DNA from: Palsa-1447 sp964509885
GTDB taxonomy: Bacteria > Verrucomicrobiota > Verrucomicrobiia > Opitutales > Opitutaceae
Length of the DNA stretch: 64,000 nucleotides
Assembly (NCBI GenBank): GCA_964509885.1
Contig: CAZDZL010000012.1
Span: 1 to 64,000, forward strand
Direction of reading: 5' to 3'
In this document: in pieces, positions 1-8,580 of the stretch
Layout of the letters: every line of letters begins with the position of its first letter
Numbering within the stretch: position 1 is the first letter of the stretch
Translations under genes and position numbers: made by a program
Notes under the pieces: generated by a model
Told to the model about the DNA's origin: nothing
The model's database searches: none
Seen by the model: the letters and a program-made list of their open reading frames with translations, nothing else

Positions 1-646
1 TCCGGTAATGATCGAAGAGGGTTCGGATGTGCTTCCGCCAATTGTTGAACGTATGAGGATTGTCGTAGCCGAGATCGCTCTCGATCCAATCCTCAATGTC
101 CTCGCCTGTGACCTGGGTAAGCCGGTTGCCGCCGAAGGCGGCGGCAAATGCCTCCACCTTTTGGCGTTTTTGGCGCGCGGTGTCCTCCGAAAGCTGTTCT
201 CCGGCCTCCAGCGTTTCGATTTCCTTGAGGTAGGCGTCTACTGCCCCCTGGACGGTCAAAGAGCACAGAACGATGCCAGAGGCCTTCTGGTGGGCTTTCC
301 AGCCCGTCACGACATCCTGCCAGGGCGTGTCGCCAATGGCGGTCTTGAATGCCTGCCATTCGGCCTGCTCGGACCGCTGCGGTACCTGGACCAGGACGCC
401 CTTGGTTCGGGCACGAGCGAGCTCGCCGGCGCGCTTGTCCCGATCTTTGGCTTCCTTGAAGTACTCGCTCTTCACTTGGCCATCGATACGCCACTGAACG
501 CAAAAGGGGCTCGGCCGGCCATGTCGAATGAAGCGCCTTATGCCCCGAATCTGGCTTTCCTCTGAACCCGAGGTCGCGTTTGGATCGCGTTCTGGATCGT
601 CTTTGGATCGCGTTTTCACGATCCAACGGGTAATATCGCGATACAT
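1..646 (-). CDS. Tyrosine-type recombinase/integrase, N-terminal part (runs off window)
   Basis: An open frame runs from ATG at 646 to the left edge (about 215 codons) with no stop, so the gene is cut by the window. The first 100 residues hold a basic, AP2-like arm region (FIRHGRPSPFCVQWRIDG). Residues about 120-215 look like the helical SAM-like core-binding domain of phage integrases, with SEDTARQKRQKVEAF, TQVTGEDIEDWI and NNWRKHIRTLF. The catalytic R-H-R-Y domain would lie outside the window, so activity cannot be judged. The gene starts 54 nt from the 3' end of tRNA-Ala and reads away from it, the usual layout of an integrase at its attachment site. The class is inferred from the core-binding pattern and the context. 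Confidence 0.8.
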   Translation of the reverse strand, partial: MYRDITRWIVKTRSKDDPERDPNATSGSEESQIRGIRRFIRHGRPSPFCVQWRIDGQVKSEYFKEAKDRDKRAGELARARTKGVLVQVPQRSEQAEWQAFKTAIGDTPWQDVVTGWKAHQKASGIVLCSLTVQGAVDAYLKEIETLEAGEQLSEDTARQKRQKVEAFAAAFGGNRLTQVTGEDIEDWIESDLGYDNPHTFNNWRKHIRTLFDHYR

Positions 647-676
647 CGCGATCAAGCTTTCCCTCTGAAACACGGA

Positions 677-696
677 TCCCCGCCGGAAGGCGGGGA
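677..696. repeat. Perfect 8-bp hairpin between tRNA-Ala and integrase
   Basis: TCCCCGCC and GGCGGGGA pair perfectly around a GGAA loop, just past the CCA end of the tRNA. On the minus strand it could terminate the tRNA transcript or form part of the attachment region upstream of the integrase. No strong U-tract follows, so terminator function is uncertain. Confidence 0.5.
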
Positions 697-700
697 TAGA

Positions 701-776
701 TGGTGGACCCGATCAGGTTCGAACTGACGACCTCCTCAATGCCATTGAGGCGCTCTTCCAACTGAGCTACGAGCCC
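701..776 (-). tRNA. tRNA-Ala (anticodon GGC)
   Basis: The minus strand folds into a complete 76-nt cloverleaf. The acceptor arms are GGGCTCG and CGGGTCC, and the D arm is GCTCAGTTGGAAGAGC. The anticodon stem CCTCA/TGAGG closes a 7-nt loop ATGGCAT with anticodon GGC, reading alanine GCC codons. The T arm carries TTCGAAC, and the 3' CCA is encoded. The adjacent integrase suggests that the 3' end serves as an attachment site. Confidence 0.96.
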
Positions 777-866
777 ATTCACATGTGTGAAGGGTGAGAA
801 AAGTCGTTTTTTCCAAGAGGAACGCAAGGAGTTTTTAGGGAAGCGGCCCTTCTGCCCCGGGGCGCC

Positions 867-1643
867 TCAGACATCGATGACCGGCGGCTCGCCCGGGTGA
901 GGGGGCGTCACGTTCCTGAGCATGGCCTCCCTCCACTGCGCCTCGTCCTCCTCGCGCCTCCTGACAGCCTGGTATTCGGCCTGGCCCGCGGAGAAGATGA
1001 AGACGCAGATCGCGATGACAAAAAGGTCGGCGTGGGAGCCCTTGAGGATCTGCCAGATGAATCCGACTCCCGTGATCACCTTGCCCACGGTCGCCGCCCA
1101 ATATGTAGCCTGGAGGTAGGAAAGCCACATGGCCAGGAATGCGCGCAGGATCCGGCCCCCGTCCATGGGAAACGCCGGTATCAGGTTGAAGAACCCCATC
1201 ACCAGGTTCCAGCGGAAGAGCGTCTGGCCGAGGTCCACCAGCGACGTCGCCGTGTCATTGTCGACCGTGCCCAGCGAGCGGCCGAGGATCACCCATAGAA
1301 CCCCCGCGATGACAAAGTTTACCGCGGGGCCGGCCGCCGTGATCAGGAGTTCCTGGCTGGGCTTCCTCGGGATCCGGTCGAACTCGGCCATACCGCCGAT
1401 GGGCATCAGAAGAATGCGCCGGACGTGGACGCCGAACCTCATCGCCGTGAGCGAATGCCCCAGCTCGTGCAGGATCACGCAGGTGAAGAAGGCGAGGAAG
1501 GTGCCTGCGCTCCACAGGAGTCCCGGCATGCCGTCGGCCCTCCAGCCCTCGCCGCACACGTAGAGCAGCATGAGCGCGAAGGTCCAGTGCAGCGAAATTC
1601 TGATTCCCCGGATTCGGAACAAGTTGATTGACCAGCCAAACAT
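867..1643 (-). CDS. Site-2 protease family zinc metalloprotease (M50)
   Basis: A multi-pass membrane zinc protease of 258 residues. HELGHS at residues 59-64 gives two zinc ligands and the catalytic Glu. FNLIPAFPMDGG at 152-163 gives the third-ligand Asp, in the arrangement typical of SpoIVFB/S2P-type peptidases that cut within membranes. Conserved LMPIGGMA and AAGPAVN follow the HELGH helix. I chose ATG 1643 because a longer frame from 1724 would overlap the divergent regulator that begins at 1687, and the family N-terminus (FRIRGIRISLHW) starts right after 1643. No PDZ domain is present. The substrate is unknown; the divergent NtrC-type regulator is the only contextual hint. Confidence 0.9.
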   Translation of the reverse strand: MFGWSINLFRIRGIRISLHWTFALMLLYVCGEGWRADGMPGLLWSAGTFLAFFTCVILHELGHSLTAMRFGVHVRRILLMPIGGMAEFDRIPRKPSQELLITAAGPAVNFVIAGVLWVILGRSLGTVDNDTATSLVDLGQTLFRWNLVMGFFNLIPAFPMDGGRILRAFLAMWLSYLQATYWAATVGKVITGVGFIWQILKGSHADLFVIAICVFIFSAGQAEYQAVRRREEDEAQWREAMLRNVTPPHPGEPPVIDV

Positions 1644-1686
1644 GACATCTAATGAAACCCGGCCTCGCCAAATCGCGAGCTGAACC

Positions 1687-3084
1687 TTGGACGCCAACGC
1701 CAAAGCACCCACCATCCTCGTCATAGACGACGACGCCGAGATCCGGTACTCGCTCTCGCGGGTCCTGTCGTCGAGGGGCTACGTCGTCTCCGAGGCCCCG
1801 AGCGGGGAGCAGGGGGTCGCCATGGTGAAGAAGGGGCCGCATCCCGACCTGGTCTTCCTGGACATCCGGATGACGGGTATGAGCGGGCTGGAGGCCCTGC
1901 AGCACATCCGCTCCGCGAACCCGAAGCAGCTGGTCATCCTGATGACGGCCTTCGGCACCGCCCAGACCGCGATCGAGGCCATGAAGTTCGGCGCGCTGGA
2001 CTACGTCATGAAGCCCTTCGACCCACAGCGGGTCCTCTCCCTGGCCGAAAACGCGCTGAAAACCCACGCCGACCTGCGCGCGGTGGGCGAGTACAAGCCG
2101 ACCATCAACACGGAGGACTACAAGGAGGGGATCGTGGGCTCCTCCCACGTGATGCAGGAGGTCTTCAAGGTGATCGGCCAGGTGACGGCGAGCGACGTCA
2201 CGGTCATGATCACCGGCGAGAGCGGGACGGGCAAGGAGCTCGTCGCGCGCTCCATATGGAAGCACAGCCACCGCGCGGGAAAACCCTTCATCGCGGTCAA
2301 CTGCGCGGCGATCCCCGACAACCTGATCGAAAGCGAGCTCTTCGGGCACGAGAAGGGCTCCTTCACGGGGGCCACCGGCCAGAGGATCGGCAAGTTCGAG
2401 CTCTGCGACGGGGGGACCATCTTCCTTGACGAGATCGGGGACATGGCGCTCGCGACCCAGACCAAGATCCTGCGCGTCCTGCAACAAGGCGACATCCAGA
2501 GGGTGGGCGGGACGGAGACGATCAAGGTCGACGTCCGCATCATCGCCGCCACGAACAAGGACCTCGAGGCGATCGTGAAGACCAAGGCCTTCCGCGAGGA
2601 CCTTTACTACCGCCTGAACGTCGTGCGGATCAAGATGCCTCCCCTTCGCGAGAGGATCGAGGACATCCCTCAGATCGTCGACTTCTGCGTCCAGAACCTG
2701 GTCAAGCAGCGCAAGGCCCGGACGTCGAGGGTGTCCCCGGAGGCCATGGCCGTCCTGACACGGCACGTTTGGCCCGGCAACGTCCGCGAGCTTGAGAACG
2801 TCGTCTACAGGAGCGCCGTGGTCGCCCAGGGAGACGCCATCCTCGTGAAGGACCTGCCCCCGGAGATCCGCGGCTCGGCCGGAGAGTCGTCGTCCCCGTT
2901 CGCGCTCACGATCGACGCCGCCCTCGACTACGTGGCCGACCAGCTCAAGGCCTCCGAGACGCCGCTCCTCGCCCAGTTCGAGCGCGAGATCATCCAGAGG
3001 ATACTGAAGGCCAACGGCGGCGACGAGGCGGCCGCGGCCAAGCGCCTCGGCATCACGAAGGCGGCGCTCAAGAAGCGCCTCTAG
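1687..3084 (+). CDS. Sigma-54-dependent response regulator (NtrC family)
   Basis: A three-domain activator of 465 residues. The receiver domain has an acidic pocket at D14-D16 and phosphoacceptor D59 (VFLDIRM). The AAA+ ATPase domain has Walker A GESGTGKE at 177-184, a GSFTGA sigma-54 contact loop at 224-229 (the usual GAFTGA with Ser) and Walker B FLDEIGD near 246-252. A Fis-type helix-turn-helix lies at the C-terminus (AAAAKRLGITKAALKKRL). It should open RNA polymerase-sigma-54 promoters after phosphorylation. No sensor kinase is adjacent. The start is TTG 1687, just before the receiver fold. It diverges from the M50 protease and its stop overlaps that of galE. Confidence 0.94.
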   Translation: MDANAKAPTILVIDDDAEIRYSLSRVLSSRGYVVSEAPSGEQGVAMVKKGPHPDLVFLDIRMTGMSGLEALQHIRSANPKQLVILMTAFGTAQTAIEAMKFGALDYVMKPFDPQRVLSLAENALKTHADLRAVGEYKPTINTEDYKEGIVGSSHVMQEVFKVIGQVTASDVTVMITGESGTGKELVARSIWKHSHRAGKPFIAVNCAAIPDNLIESELFGHEKGSFTGATGQRIGKFELCDGGTIFLDEIGDMALATQTKILRVLQQGDIQRVGGTETIKVDVRIIAATNKDLEAIVKTKAFREDLYYRLNVVRIKMPPLRERIEDIPQIVDFCVQNLVKQRKARTSRVSPEAMAVLTRHVWPGNVRELENVVYRSAVVAQGDAILVKDLPPEIRGSAGESSSPFALTIDAALDYVADQLKASETPLLAQFEREIIQRILKANGGDEAAAAKRLGITKAALKKRL

Positions 3085-4070
3085 TCGCCGTACCCCTCGG
3101 GGTGGGTCCTGTGCCAGTTCCAGGCCGTGGCCACGATCGACTCGATGTCCGGGAACTTGACCTTCCAGCCGAGCTCGCGCTTCGCCTTTGAGGAGTCTGC
3201 GTAGAGCGCGGGCGGGTCGCCGGGCCGCCGGGGGCTCTCGAGCACCGTGATTTTCTTTCCCGTCGCCTTCTCGACCGCAAGGATCACCTCGCGGTTGGAA
3301 GAGGGCTTGCCCGTGCCCAGGTTGTAGAAATGCGCCGCGCCGGGCTCGTCCAGCTTCGGAAACACCGCGATGTGCGCGCGGCTCAGGTCGTCCACGTGGA
3401 CGTAGTCGCGCAGGCACGTTCCGTCCGGCGTGGGGTAGTCCGTGCCGAAGAGGCTGAGCGAGGGACGGCGCCCTGTCGCCGCGTCGATCGCGAGCGGGAT
3501 CATGTGCGTCTCGGGGTGGTGGTCCTCGCCGATGGCGCCGTCCTCGGAGGCCCCGGCCGCGTTGAAGTAGCGGAACGCCGCGAAGGAGATCTTCCCGGCG
3601 TGGGCCAGCGCGCGCAGGGCGTTCTCCACGTCGAGCTTCGTCTGGCCGTAGGGGTTGATGGGGGCCTGCGGCATCGTCTCCACGATCGGGAGGGTTTCCG
3701 GGACCCCGTACGTTGCGCAGGTCGACGAGAAGATGAACTTGCGGACGCCGGCCCCGAGCATCGCGCTCAGCAGGTGAAGCGTCGCCGCCGAGTTGTTCAG
3801 GTAGTACTTGAGCGGGTCGGTCACCGACTCGCCGACGTAGCAGTACGCCGCGAAGTGCATGACGACGTCGATCTTCTCCCTGGAGAGCACACCGGCTACG
3901 GCCCTCTCGTCCCCGAGGTCGTCCGTGTAGAGCGTGACTCCGGGGGCGACCGCCTTCCTGTGCCCGTAGACGAGCGAGTCCAGGACGACGGGGCGGTGGC
4001 CGGCCGCCGATAGCTGGCGCACGCAGTGGCTCCCGATATAACCCGCACCGCCGACGACGAGAACGTTCAT
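3081..4070 (-). CDS. galE: UDP-glucose 4-epimerase
   Basis: An extended short-chain dehydrogenase of 329 residues that interconverts UDP-glucose and UDP-galactose. The NAD-binding GGAGYIG lies at 7-13, a Ser/Thr cluster at 115-117 (FSSTCATYG), and the catalytic Tyr141-x3-Lys145 in NPYGQTK. Family signatures FRYFNAAGA and RDYVHVDDL are present, and the length is normal. ATG 4070 begins MNVLVVGG exactly at the Rossmann fold; a longer in-frame extension back to 5213 runs antisense to the ketosynthase and is spurious. It converges on the regulator with a 4-nt stop overlap and diverges from the lipid-type cluster. Confidence 0.95.
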   Translation of the reverse strand: MNVLVVGGAGYIGSHCVRQLSAAGHRPVVLDSLVYGHRKAVAPGVTLYTDDLGDERAVAGVLSREKIDVVMHFAAYCYVGESVTDPLKYYLNNSAATLHLLSAMLGAGVRKFIFSSTCATYGVPETLPIVETMPQAPINPYGQTKLDVENALRALAHAGKISFAAFRYFNAAGASEDGAIGEDHHPETHMIPLAIDAATGRRPSLSLFGTDYPTPDGTCLRDYVHVDDLSRAHIAVFPKLDEPGAAHFYNLGTGKPSSNREVILAVEKATGKKITVLESPRRPGDPPALYADSSKAKRELGWKVKFPDIESIVATAWNWHRTHPEGYGD

Positions 4071-4086
4071 TGGAAGGAAGGTTTTA

Positions 4087-4114
4087 TTGCGTTCGGGCGC
4101 CTGTTGGCTAGCGA
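4087..4114 (+). promoter_or_regulatory. Candidate promoter of the lipid-type operon
   Basis: A -35-like TTGCGT (4087-4092) is separated by 16 nt from a -10-like TAGCGA (4109-4114). Transcription would begin near 4121, giving a short leader before the TTG start proposed at 4134. A purine-rich GGAAGGAAGG at 4071-4080 lies upstream of the -10 and would not be in this transcript. Confidence 0.35.
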
Positions 4115-4133
4115 TTTCCTCCTTGCGCACCCA

Positions 4134-5372
4134 TTGAACCTCCCACGCATAGTCATCACCGGGGTCGGCCTGACGGCGCCCAACGGCAATTCCCTGGCCG
4201 AGTTCCGCGGGAACCTGCTGGCGGGCGTGGCCGGCATCGAGTGGCTCGAGGTGCGCTACATGGGCCGGCTGCTGGCCGGAGTGTGCCACTACGACCCCCT
4301 GAGGCACCAGAAGAGGAAGGACGTCCGGGTGGGGACGCGGGCCGGGAGCATCAGCATCTGGTGCGCGCGGGAGGCGGTCGCCGACAGCGGGATCGCCTTC
4401 GAGGCGTTCGCCAAGGACAGGGTGGGCATCTACATCGGCATCACGGAGCACGGGAACGTCGAGACCGAGAACGAGATCTTCGCCATCTCCAAGTTCAACT
4501 ACGACACCAAGTACTGGTCCCACTACCACAATCCCCGGACCGTCGCGAACAACCCTGCGGGCGAGGCGTCGCTCAACCTCGGCGTGACGGGGCCGGCCTA
4601 CACGATCGGGGCCGCGTGCGCCGCGGGCAACATGGGCCTCATCCACGCCGCGCAGATGCTGCGCCTCGGCGAGGTCGACCTGGCGATCTGCGGCGGGGTG
4701 AGCGAGAGCATCCACACCTTCGGCATCTTCGCCGGCTTCAAGTCGCAGGGGGCCCTGGCGACGAACGACGTCCCGGCAAAGGCCTCCCGGCCGTTCGACC
4801 TGGCCCGAAACGGGATCGTGGTCTCCGAGGGGGGCTGCCTCTACACGCTCGAGCGCATGGACGACGCGCTCAGGCGGGGCGCCCGGATCTACGGGGAGAT
4901 CGCGGGCTACGGCGTCAACAGCGACGCGAGCGACTACGTCCTTCCCAACCCCGTCCGCCAGGCCGAGTGCCTGCGCAAGGCGCTCGCCAACGCGTCTATG
5001 GCGCCCGCCGACATCCACATCGTGAACACCCACGCGACCGCGACGCCGCTCGGGGACATCCAGGAGTGCGAGGCCATCCGGGCGGTGTTCGGCGCGGGCT
5101 GCCCGGAAACCCGCATCAACAACACGAAGAGCTTCATCGGACACTGCATGGGCGCGGCCGGGGCCCTCGAACTCGCGGGCAACCTGCCGTCCTTCGACGA
5201 CCTCACGGTCCACGCCACGATCAACGTCGACAACCTCGACCCGGCCTGCGCCCTGCCGGGCCTGGTCCTCAACACCCCCGCCAGGGCGGCCAGGGTCGAC
5301 ACCATCCTCAACAACTCGTTCGGGATGTTGGGGATAAATTCCACGTTGATTGTGAAGCGATTCGTGGCATAA
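4134..5372 (+). CDS. Beta-ketoacyl-ACP synthase (FabF-like condensing enzyme)
   Basis: A 412-residue KAS II-type ketosynthase with a complete Cys-His-His triad: C162 in GAACAAG, H300 in NTHATATPLGD and H337 in NTKSFIGHCMGAAG, with K332 also kept. It would extend an ACP-bound acyl chain by decarboxylative Claisen condensation. The start is uncertain. The fold begins at LPRIVITGVG, so TTG 4134 is preferred; in-frame TTG 4104 and ATT 4086 are alternatives, and the open frame continues back into galE without support. It is the first gene of an eight-gene run in which most neighbours overlap. It is divergent enough from housekeeping FabF (NTHATATPLGD rather than NAHGTGTPLGD) to suggest a specialised substrate. 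Confidence 0.88.
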   Translation: MNLPRIVITGVGLTAPNGNSLAEFRGNLLAGVAGIEWLEVRYMGRLLAGVCHYDPLRHQKRKDVRVGTRAGSISIWCAREAVADSGIAFEAFAKDRVGIYIGITEHGNVETENEIFAISKFNYDTKYWSHYHNPRTVANNPAGEASLNLGVTGPAYTIGAACAAGNMGLIHAAQMLRLGEVDLAICGGVSESIHTFGIFAGFKSQGALATNDVPAKASRPFDLARNGIVVSEGGCLYTLERMDDALRRGARIYGEIAGYGVNSDASDYVLPNPVRQAECLRKALANASMAPADIHIVNTHATATPLGDIQECEAIRAVFGAGCPETRINNTKSFIGHCMGAAGALELAGNLPSFDDLTVHATINVDNLDPACALPGLVLNTPARAARVDTILNNSFGMLGINSTLIVKRFVA

Positions 5373-5392
5373 CGGGCGCTGCCGAACACCAC

Positions 5393-5656
5393 ATGACCAA
5401 CGAAGAATGCAAAAAGGCGGTCCTGGACATCATCGCCGACATCGCGCCCGACGAGGACCTTTCCAACGTCAAGCCCGAGGTTCGCCTGCGCGACCAGCTC
5501 CAGCTGGACAGCATGGACTTCCTGGACATCGTCATGGAGCTGCGCAAGCGCCACGGGATCGAGGTCCCGGAGGCCGACTACATCCAGCTCGCCTCACTCG
5601 ACAGCTGCGCGGCCTACTTGACGCCCAAGTTCAACGCGCTTGCGGCGAAGAGTTGA
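5393..5656 (+). CDS. Acyl carrier protein
   Basis: An 87-residue acidic carrier protein. The phosphopantetheine attachment site is Ser40 in LQLDSMDFLD, the standard D-S-M/L motif, and the four-helix ACP pattern surrounds it (CKKAVLDIIADIAPD; DIVMELRKRHGIEVPE). It presumably carries the growing chain for the ketosynthase 20 nt upstream and for the dehydratase and reductase downstream. Its stop overlaps the TTG start of the first FAD enzyme, implying translational coupling. It looks like a dedicated ACP rather than the housekeeping acpP, which normally sits beside fabG/fabF. Confidence 0.92.
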   Translation: MTNEECKKAVLDIIADIAPDEDLSNVKPEVRLRDQLQLDSMDFLDIVMELRKRHGIEVPEADYIQLASLDSCAAYLTPKFNALAAKS

Positions 5657-7080
5657 ATTCGGGCTCGCACTACGACGTAGCCATCATCGGTGCCGGTCTG
5701 TCCGGCCTCGCGGCGGGGATAAGGCTGGCGCACTTCGGAAAGAGGGTATGCATCTTTGAGCGCCACAACGCGGTCGGCGGGCTGAACAGCTTCTACAGCC
5801 TCGGCGGGCGCAAGTACGACGTCGGCCTCCATGCCCTAACCAACTTCGTGGGGCCGGGCGTCAAGGGGACGCCGCTCGGCAAGATCCTGCGCCAGCTGCG
5901 GATCGACCGGGATGAGCTGGCGCTCTGCCCGCAGAAGGGCTCCCGGGTCGCGTTCGGCCCCGCCGGCGAGCGCGTGCTGCGGTTCACGAATGACTTCGCG
6001 CTCCTCGAGTCGGAGGTGGCCCGGGATTTCCCGGCCCAGGCCGAGGGGTTCCGAAGGATCGCGCGCTTCGTGCGCGACATGCCCCTCGCGGGCGGCGCGC
6101 AGGGCCCATCGGCCCGCGCGTTCATCCGGGAGTCCATCGGCGACCCGGTCCTGGAGGACATGCTCCTCTGCCCGCTCATGTTCTACGGGAGCGCGCGGGA
6201 GGACGACATGGACCTCGGCCAGTTCGCGATCATGTTCCGCGCCCTGTACCTGGAGGGGTTCGCCCGGCCGCTGGAGGGGGTTCGCGTGATCATGCGCGTG
6301 ATCCTCGAGAAGTACCGCGAGGCGGGGGGTGAGCGCCGGATGAAGTGCGGCGTGAGGAGCGTCGTCGAGCGCGGGGGCCGGGCGGCGGCCCTCATCCTCG
6401 ACACGGGCGAGGAGATCACGGCCGACCACGTGCTGTCCTCGATCGGCGCCGTGGAGACGGCCGCGCTGACGGGGGCGCGCCCGGGGAAGGTGCGCACTCT
6501 CGGCTACGTGGAGACGATCTCGGTGCTCGACCGCCAGCCGGCGGCGCTCGGGTGGGGGGACGACACCATCGTGTTCTTCAACGACTCGGACGCGTTCACG
6601 TACCGCGACCCGGCCGGGCAGGTCGACACGCGAAGCGGGATCATCTGCTTCCCGAACAACTTCGACTACGGTCCCGGCCGCGAGCTGGCCGAGGGGTTCT
6701 TCCGGGTCACCTGCCTGGCGAACTACGACGCCTGGAAGGGCCTGCCGGAGGACGCCTACCGGGCGGACAAGGCGCGGTGGTTCGGCGCCATACAGGACTC
6801 CGCGAGGCGGTTCCTGCCGGCGCTCGAGCCCGCGGACCTGCTGGAGCGCTCCACGGTGGCGACCGACATGTTCACGCCGACGACGGTCGAGAAGTACACA
6901 GGGCACGTCCGGGGGGCGATCTACGGCGCCCCGGAAAAGAACCCCGAGGGGCGCACGGCCCTCTCGAACCTCTACCTGTGCGGCACCGACCAGGGTATGC
7001 TCGGCATCGTCGGGTCGATGCTGAGCGGCATATCCATGGCCAACAGGCACATCCTGCAGGCCCCGGTTTCCGCGGCGTAG
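5653..7080 (+). CDS. CrtI/phytoene-desaturase-like FAD oxidoreductase, first copy
   Basis: A 475-residue flavin-dependent amine-oxidase-fold enzyme. GAGLSG at 13-18 and E36 after a beta strand (VCIFERHNAVGG) form the FAD-binding Rossmann motif. The C-terminal part (LYLCGTDQGMLGIVGSMLSG) is the second flavin-contact segment of CrtI-like desaturases and isomerases. Start TTG 5653 overlaps the ACP stop (TTGA). In carotenoid pathways such proteins desaturate polyenes, but no phytoene synthase or prenyl transferase lies nearby. Position next to an ACP argues for an acyl or polyenoyl substrate. The exact reaction cannot be read from the sequence. Confidence 0.87.
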   Translation: MNSGSHYDVAIIGAGLSGLAAGIRLAHFGKRVCIFERHNAVGGLNSFYSLGGRKYDVGLHALTNFVGPGVKGTPLGKILRQLRIDRDELALCPQKGSRVAFGPAGERVLRFTNDFALLESEVARDFPAQAEGFRRIARFVRDMPLAGGAQGPSARAFIRESIGDPVLEDMLLCPLMFYGSAREDDMDLGQFAIMFRALYLEGFARPLEGVRVIMRVILEKYREAGGERRMKCGVRSVVERGGRAAALILDTGEEITADHVLSSIGAVETAALTGARPGKVRTLGYVETISVLDRQPAALGWGDDTIVFFNDSDAFTYRDPAGQVDTRSGIICFPNNFDYGPGRELAEGFFRVTCLANYDAWKGLPEDAYRADKARWFGAIQDSARRFLPALEPADLLERSTVATDMFTPTTVEKYTGHVRGAIYGAPEKNPEGRTALSNLYLCGTDQGMLGIVGSMLSGISMANRHILQAPVSAA

Positions 7081-7134
7081 CCGCCCCGAAACCAGTTGCC
7101 GACGGACCGAGGGGTGCTCCAACATCGTCCTTCC

Positions 7135-8580
7135 ATGGCTTATGACTGGCTCAAGGGGGTCGCCGACGAGTACGACGTGATCGTCATCGGGAGCGGCTTG
7201 GGCGGCCTGACGGGCGCTAACGTGCTCGCAAAGGCGGGCCACCGCGTGCTCCTGCTGGAGCACCACTACCAGTACGGCGGCCTGGCGACCTGGTTCACGC
7301 GAAAGGGGGGGCACATATTCGACATCTCGCTGCACGGCTTCCCGGTCGGGATGATCAAGTCGTGCCGCAAGTACTGGACCCGCGAGATCGCCGACTCGAT
7401 CGTGCAGCTGAAGAACATCCGCTTCGTGAACCCCGAGATGGACGTGTGGACGACGTTCACGCGCGAGGACTACACGCGCGTGCTGGTGGAGCAGTTCGGC
7501 CTCGAGCGCGCGCACGTCGAGCGGTTCTACGAGCACCTGCGCGGCATGAACTTCTACGACAGCAACACCGAGACGACCGGCGAGATGCTCGAGCGGTTCT
7601 TCCCGGGCAGGGGCGACGTGAAGCGGCTCCTCATGGAGCCGATCGCCTACGCGAACGGCTCCACGCTCGACGACCCGGCGATCACCTACGGGATCGTCTT
7701 CTCCAACTTCATGGGCTCGGGCGTCTACACCTTCCAGGGCGGCTCCGACCTGCTCATCGGGAAGATGACGGACGAGCTGAGGAGGAACGGGGTCGAGCTG
7801 CGAAAGAAGGTCCTCGTGGAGCGCATCCTCGTCGAGGAGCGCGGCGGCACCAAGTTCGCGTGCGGGATCGTCGCCAAGGGCGGCCGGGTCATCCGCGCGA
7901 AGGCGGTCCTCTCCAACGCCAACATCAAGAACACCGTGTTCCGCCTGGCGGGCGCCGAGAACTTCACGCCGGAGTACGCCGCGGCGGCCCAGGCGGTGCG
8001 GATCAACTCGAGCTCCTGCCAGGTCTACCTGGGCATCCGCAAGGGGGAGACGATCCCGCACATCGGCGACCTGGTCTTCAACAGCTCGAGCCCGTCCTTC
8101 AGCAGCGGCGAGCTGACGGACCTGCACACGACGAGCCGGACCTTCTCCGTCTACTATCCCGACACGCGGCCGGGCTCGGAGCGCTATACGGTCGTGGCCT
8201 CCATCAACGGGCTCTACGCGCAGTGGAGCGCGCTCTCGGAGGCCGAGTACGCCGTCGAGAAGGAGCGCCTGATCGAGGAGTCGATCGCGGCCCTGGAGAG
8301 GTTCATCCCGGGCGTGCGGGAGAAGATAGACTGGAAGGAGGCGGCGACGCCCCGGACGATCGAGCGCTACACGACCCACTTTGGGGGCACGTCGTTCGGC
8401 ACCAAGTTCGAGGGCCTCAAGGTCTCCATGGACCTCTCGGAGAACCTTCCCGGCCTCTACCACGCGGGCTCGGTCGGGATCATCATGTCGGGCTGGCTCG
8501 GCACCATCAACTACGGGGTCATCACGGCCAACAAGGTCGACCGCTACGTGTGCGCCCAGAAGCAGGGGAGGGCCGCGTGA
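7135..8580 (+). CDS. CrtI/RetSat-like FAD oxidoreductase, second copy
   Basis: A 481-residue relative of the preceding protein. GSGLGG at 19-24 and E42 (VLLLEHHYQYGG) bind FAD, and the C-terminus carries LPGLYHAGSVGIIMSGWLG, a flavin-contact segment like that of CrtI and retinol saturase proteins. The first 12 residues form a short extra helix before the Rossmann strand. The gap to the previous gene is 54 nt and the stop overlaps the dehydratase start. The two paralogues are strongly diverged, so they probably act on different intermediates. A role in desaturating or isomerising an ACP-bound chain is inference from context. Confidence 0.87.
   Translation: MAYDWLKGVADEYDVIVIGSGLGGLTGANVLAKAGHRVLLLEHHYQYGGLATWFTRKGGHIFDISLHGFPVGMIKSCRKYWTREIADSIVQLKNIRFVNPEMDVWTTFTREDYTRVLVEQFGLERAHVERFYEHLRGMNFYDSNTETTGEMLERFFPGRGDVKRLLMEPIAYANGSTLDDPAITYGIVFSNFMGSGVYTFQGGSDLLIGKMTDELRRNGVELRKKVLVERILVEERGGTKFACGIVAKGGRVIRAKAVLSNANIKNTVFRLAGAENFTPEYAAAAQAVRINSSSCQVYLGIRKGETIPHIGDLVFNSSSPSFSSGELTDLHTTSRTFSVYYPDTRPGSERYTVVASINGLYAQWSALSEAEYAVEKERLIEESIAALERFIPGVREKIDWKEAATPRTIERYTTHFGGTSFGTKFEGLKVSMDLSENLPGLYHAGSVGIIMSGWLGTINYGVITANKVDRYVCAQKQGRAA

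Noticed and set aside
93..827. 244-codon minus-strand frame with a start inside the tRNA region
   Set aside because: It reads through tRNA-Ala (giving the well-known false peptide GLVAQLEERLNG) and lies out of frame with the true integrase, which starts at 646.
1255..3417. 720-codon minus-strand frame antisense to the NtrC-type regulator
   Set aside because: It is Arg/Leu/Asp/Gly-rich low-information translation opposite a gene with complete domains, the usual shadow in GC-rich DNA.
4026..4133. N-terminal extension of the ketosynthase
   Set aside because: The 36 extra residues overlap galE and do not match ketosynthase N-termini; the fold begins at LPRIVITGVG, and a promoter-like -10 lies at 4109-4114.
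3081..5213. Long galE frame extending upstream to 5213
   Set aside because: The added part is antisense to the ketosynthase. GalE proper starts at ATG 4070 with its Rossmann fold.
5836..8463. 875-codon minus-strand frame across the two FAD enzymes
   Set aside because: It has no family motifs and antisense composition; the plus-strand genes have intact FAD motifs and overlapping starts and stops.
5653..8580. Carotenoid biosynthesis cluster
   Set aside because: The two CrtI-like genes have no phytoene synthase, cyclase or prenyl transferase near them; ACP, ketosynthase and FabZ/FabI neighbours point to acyl chemistry.
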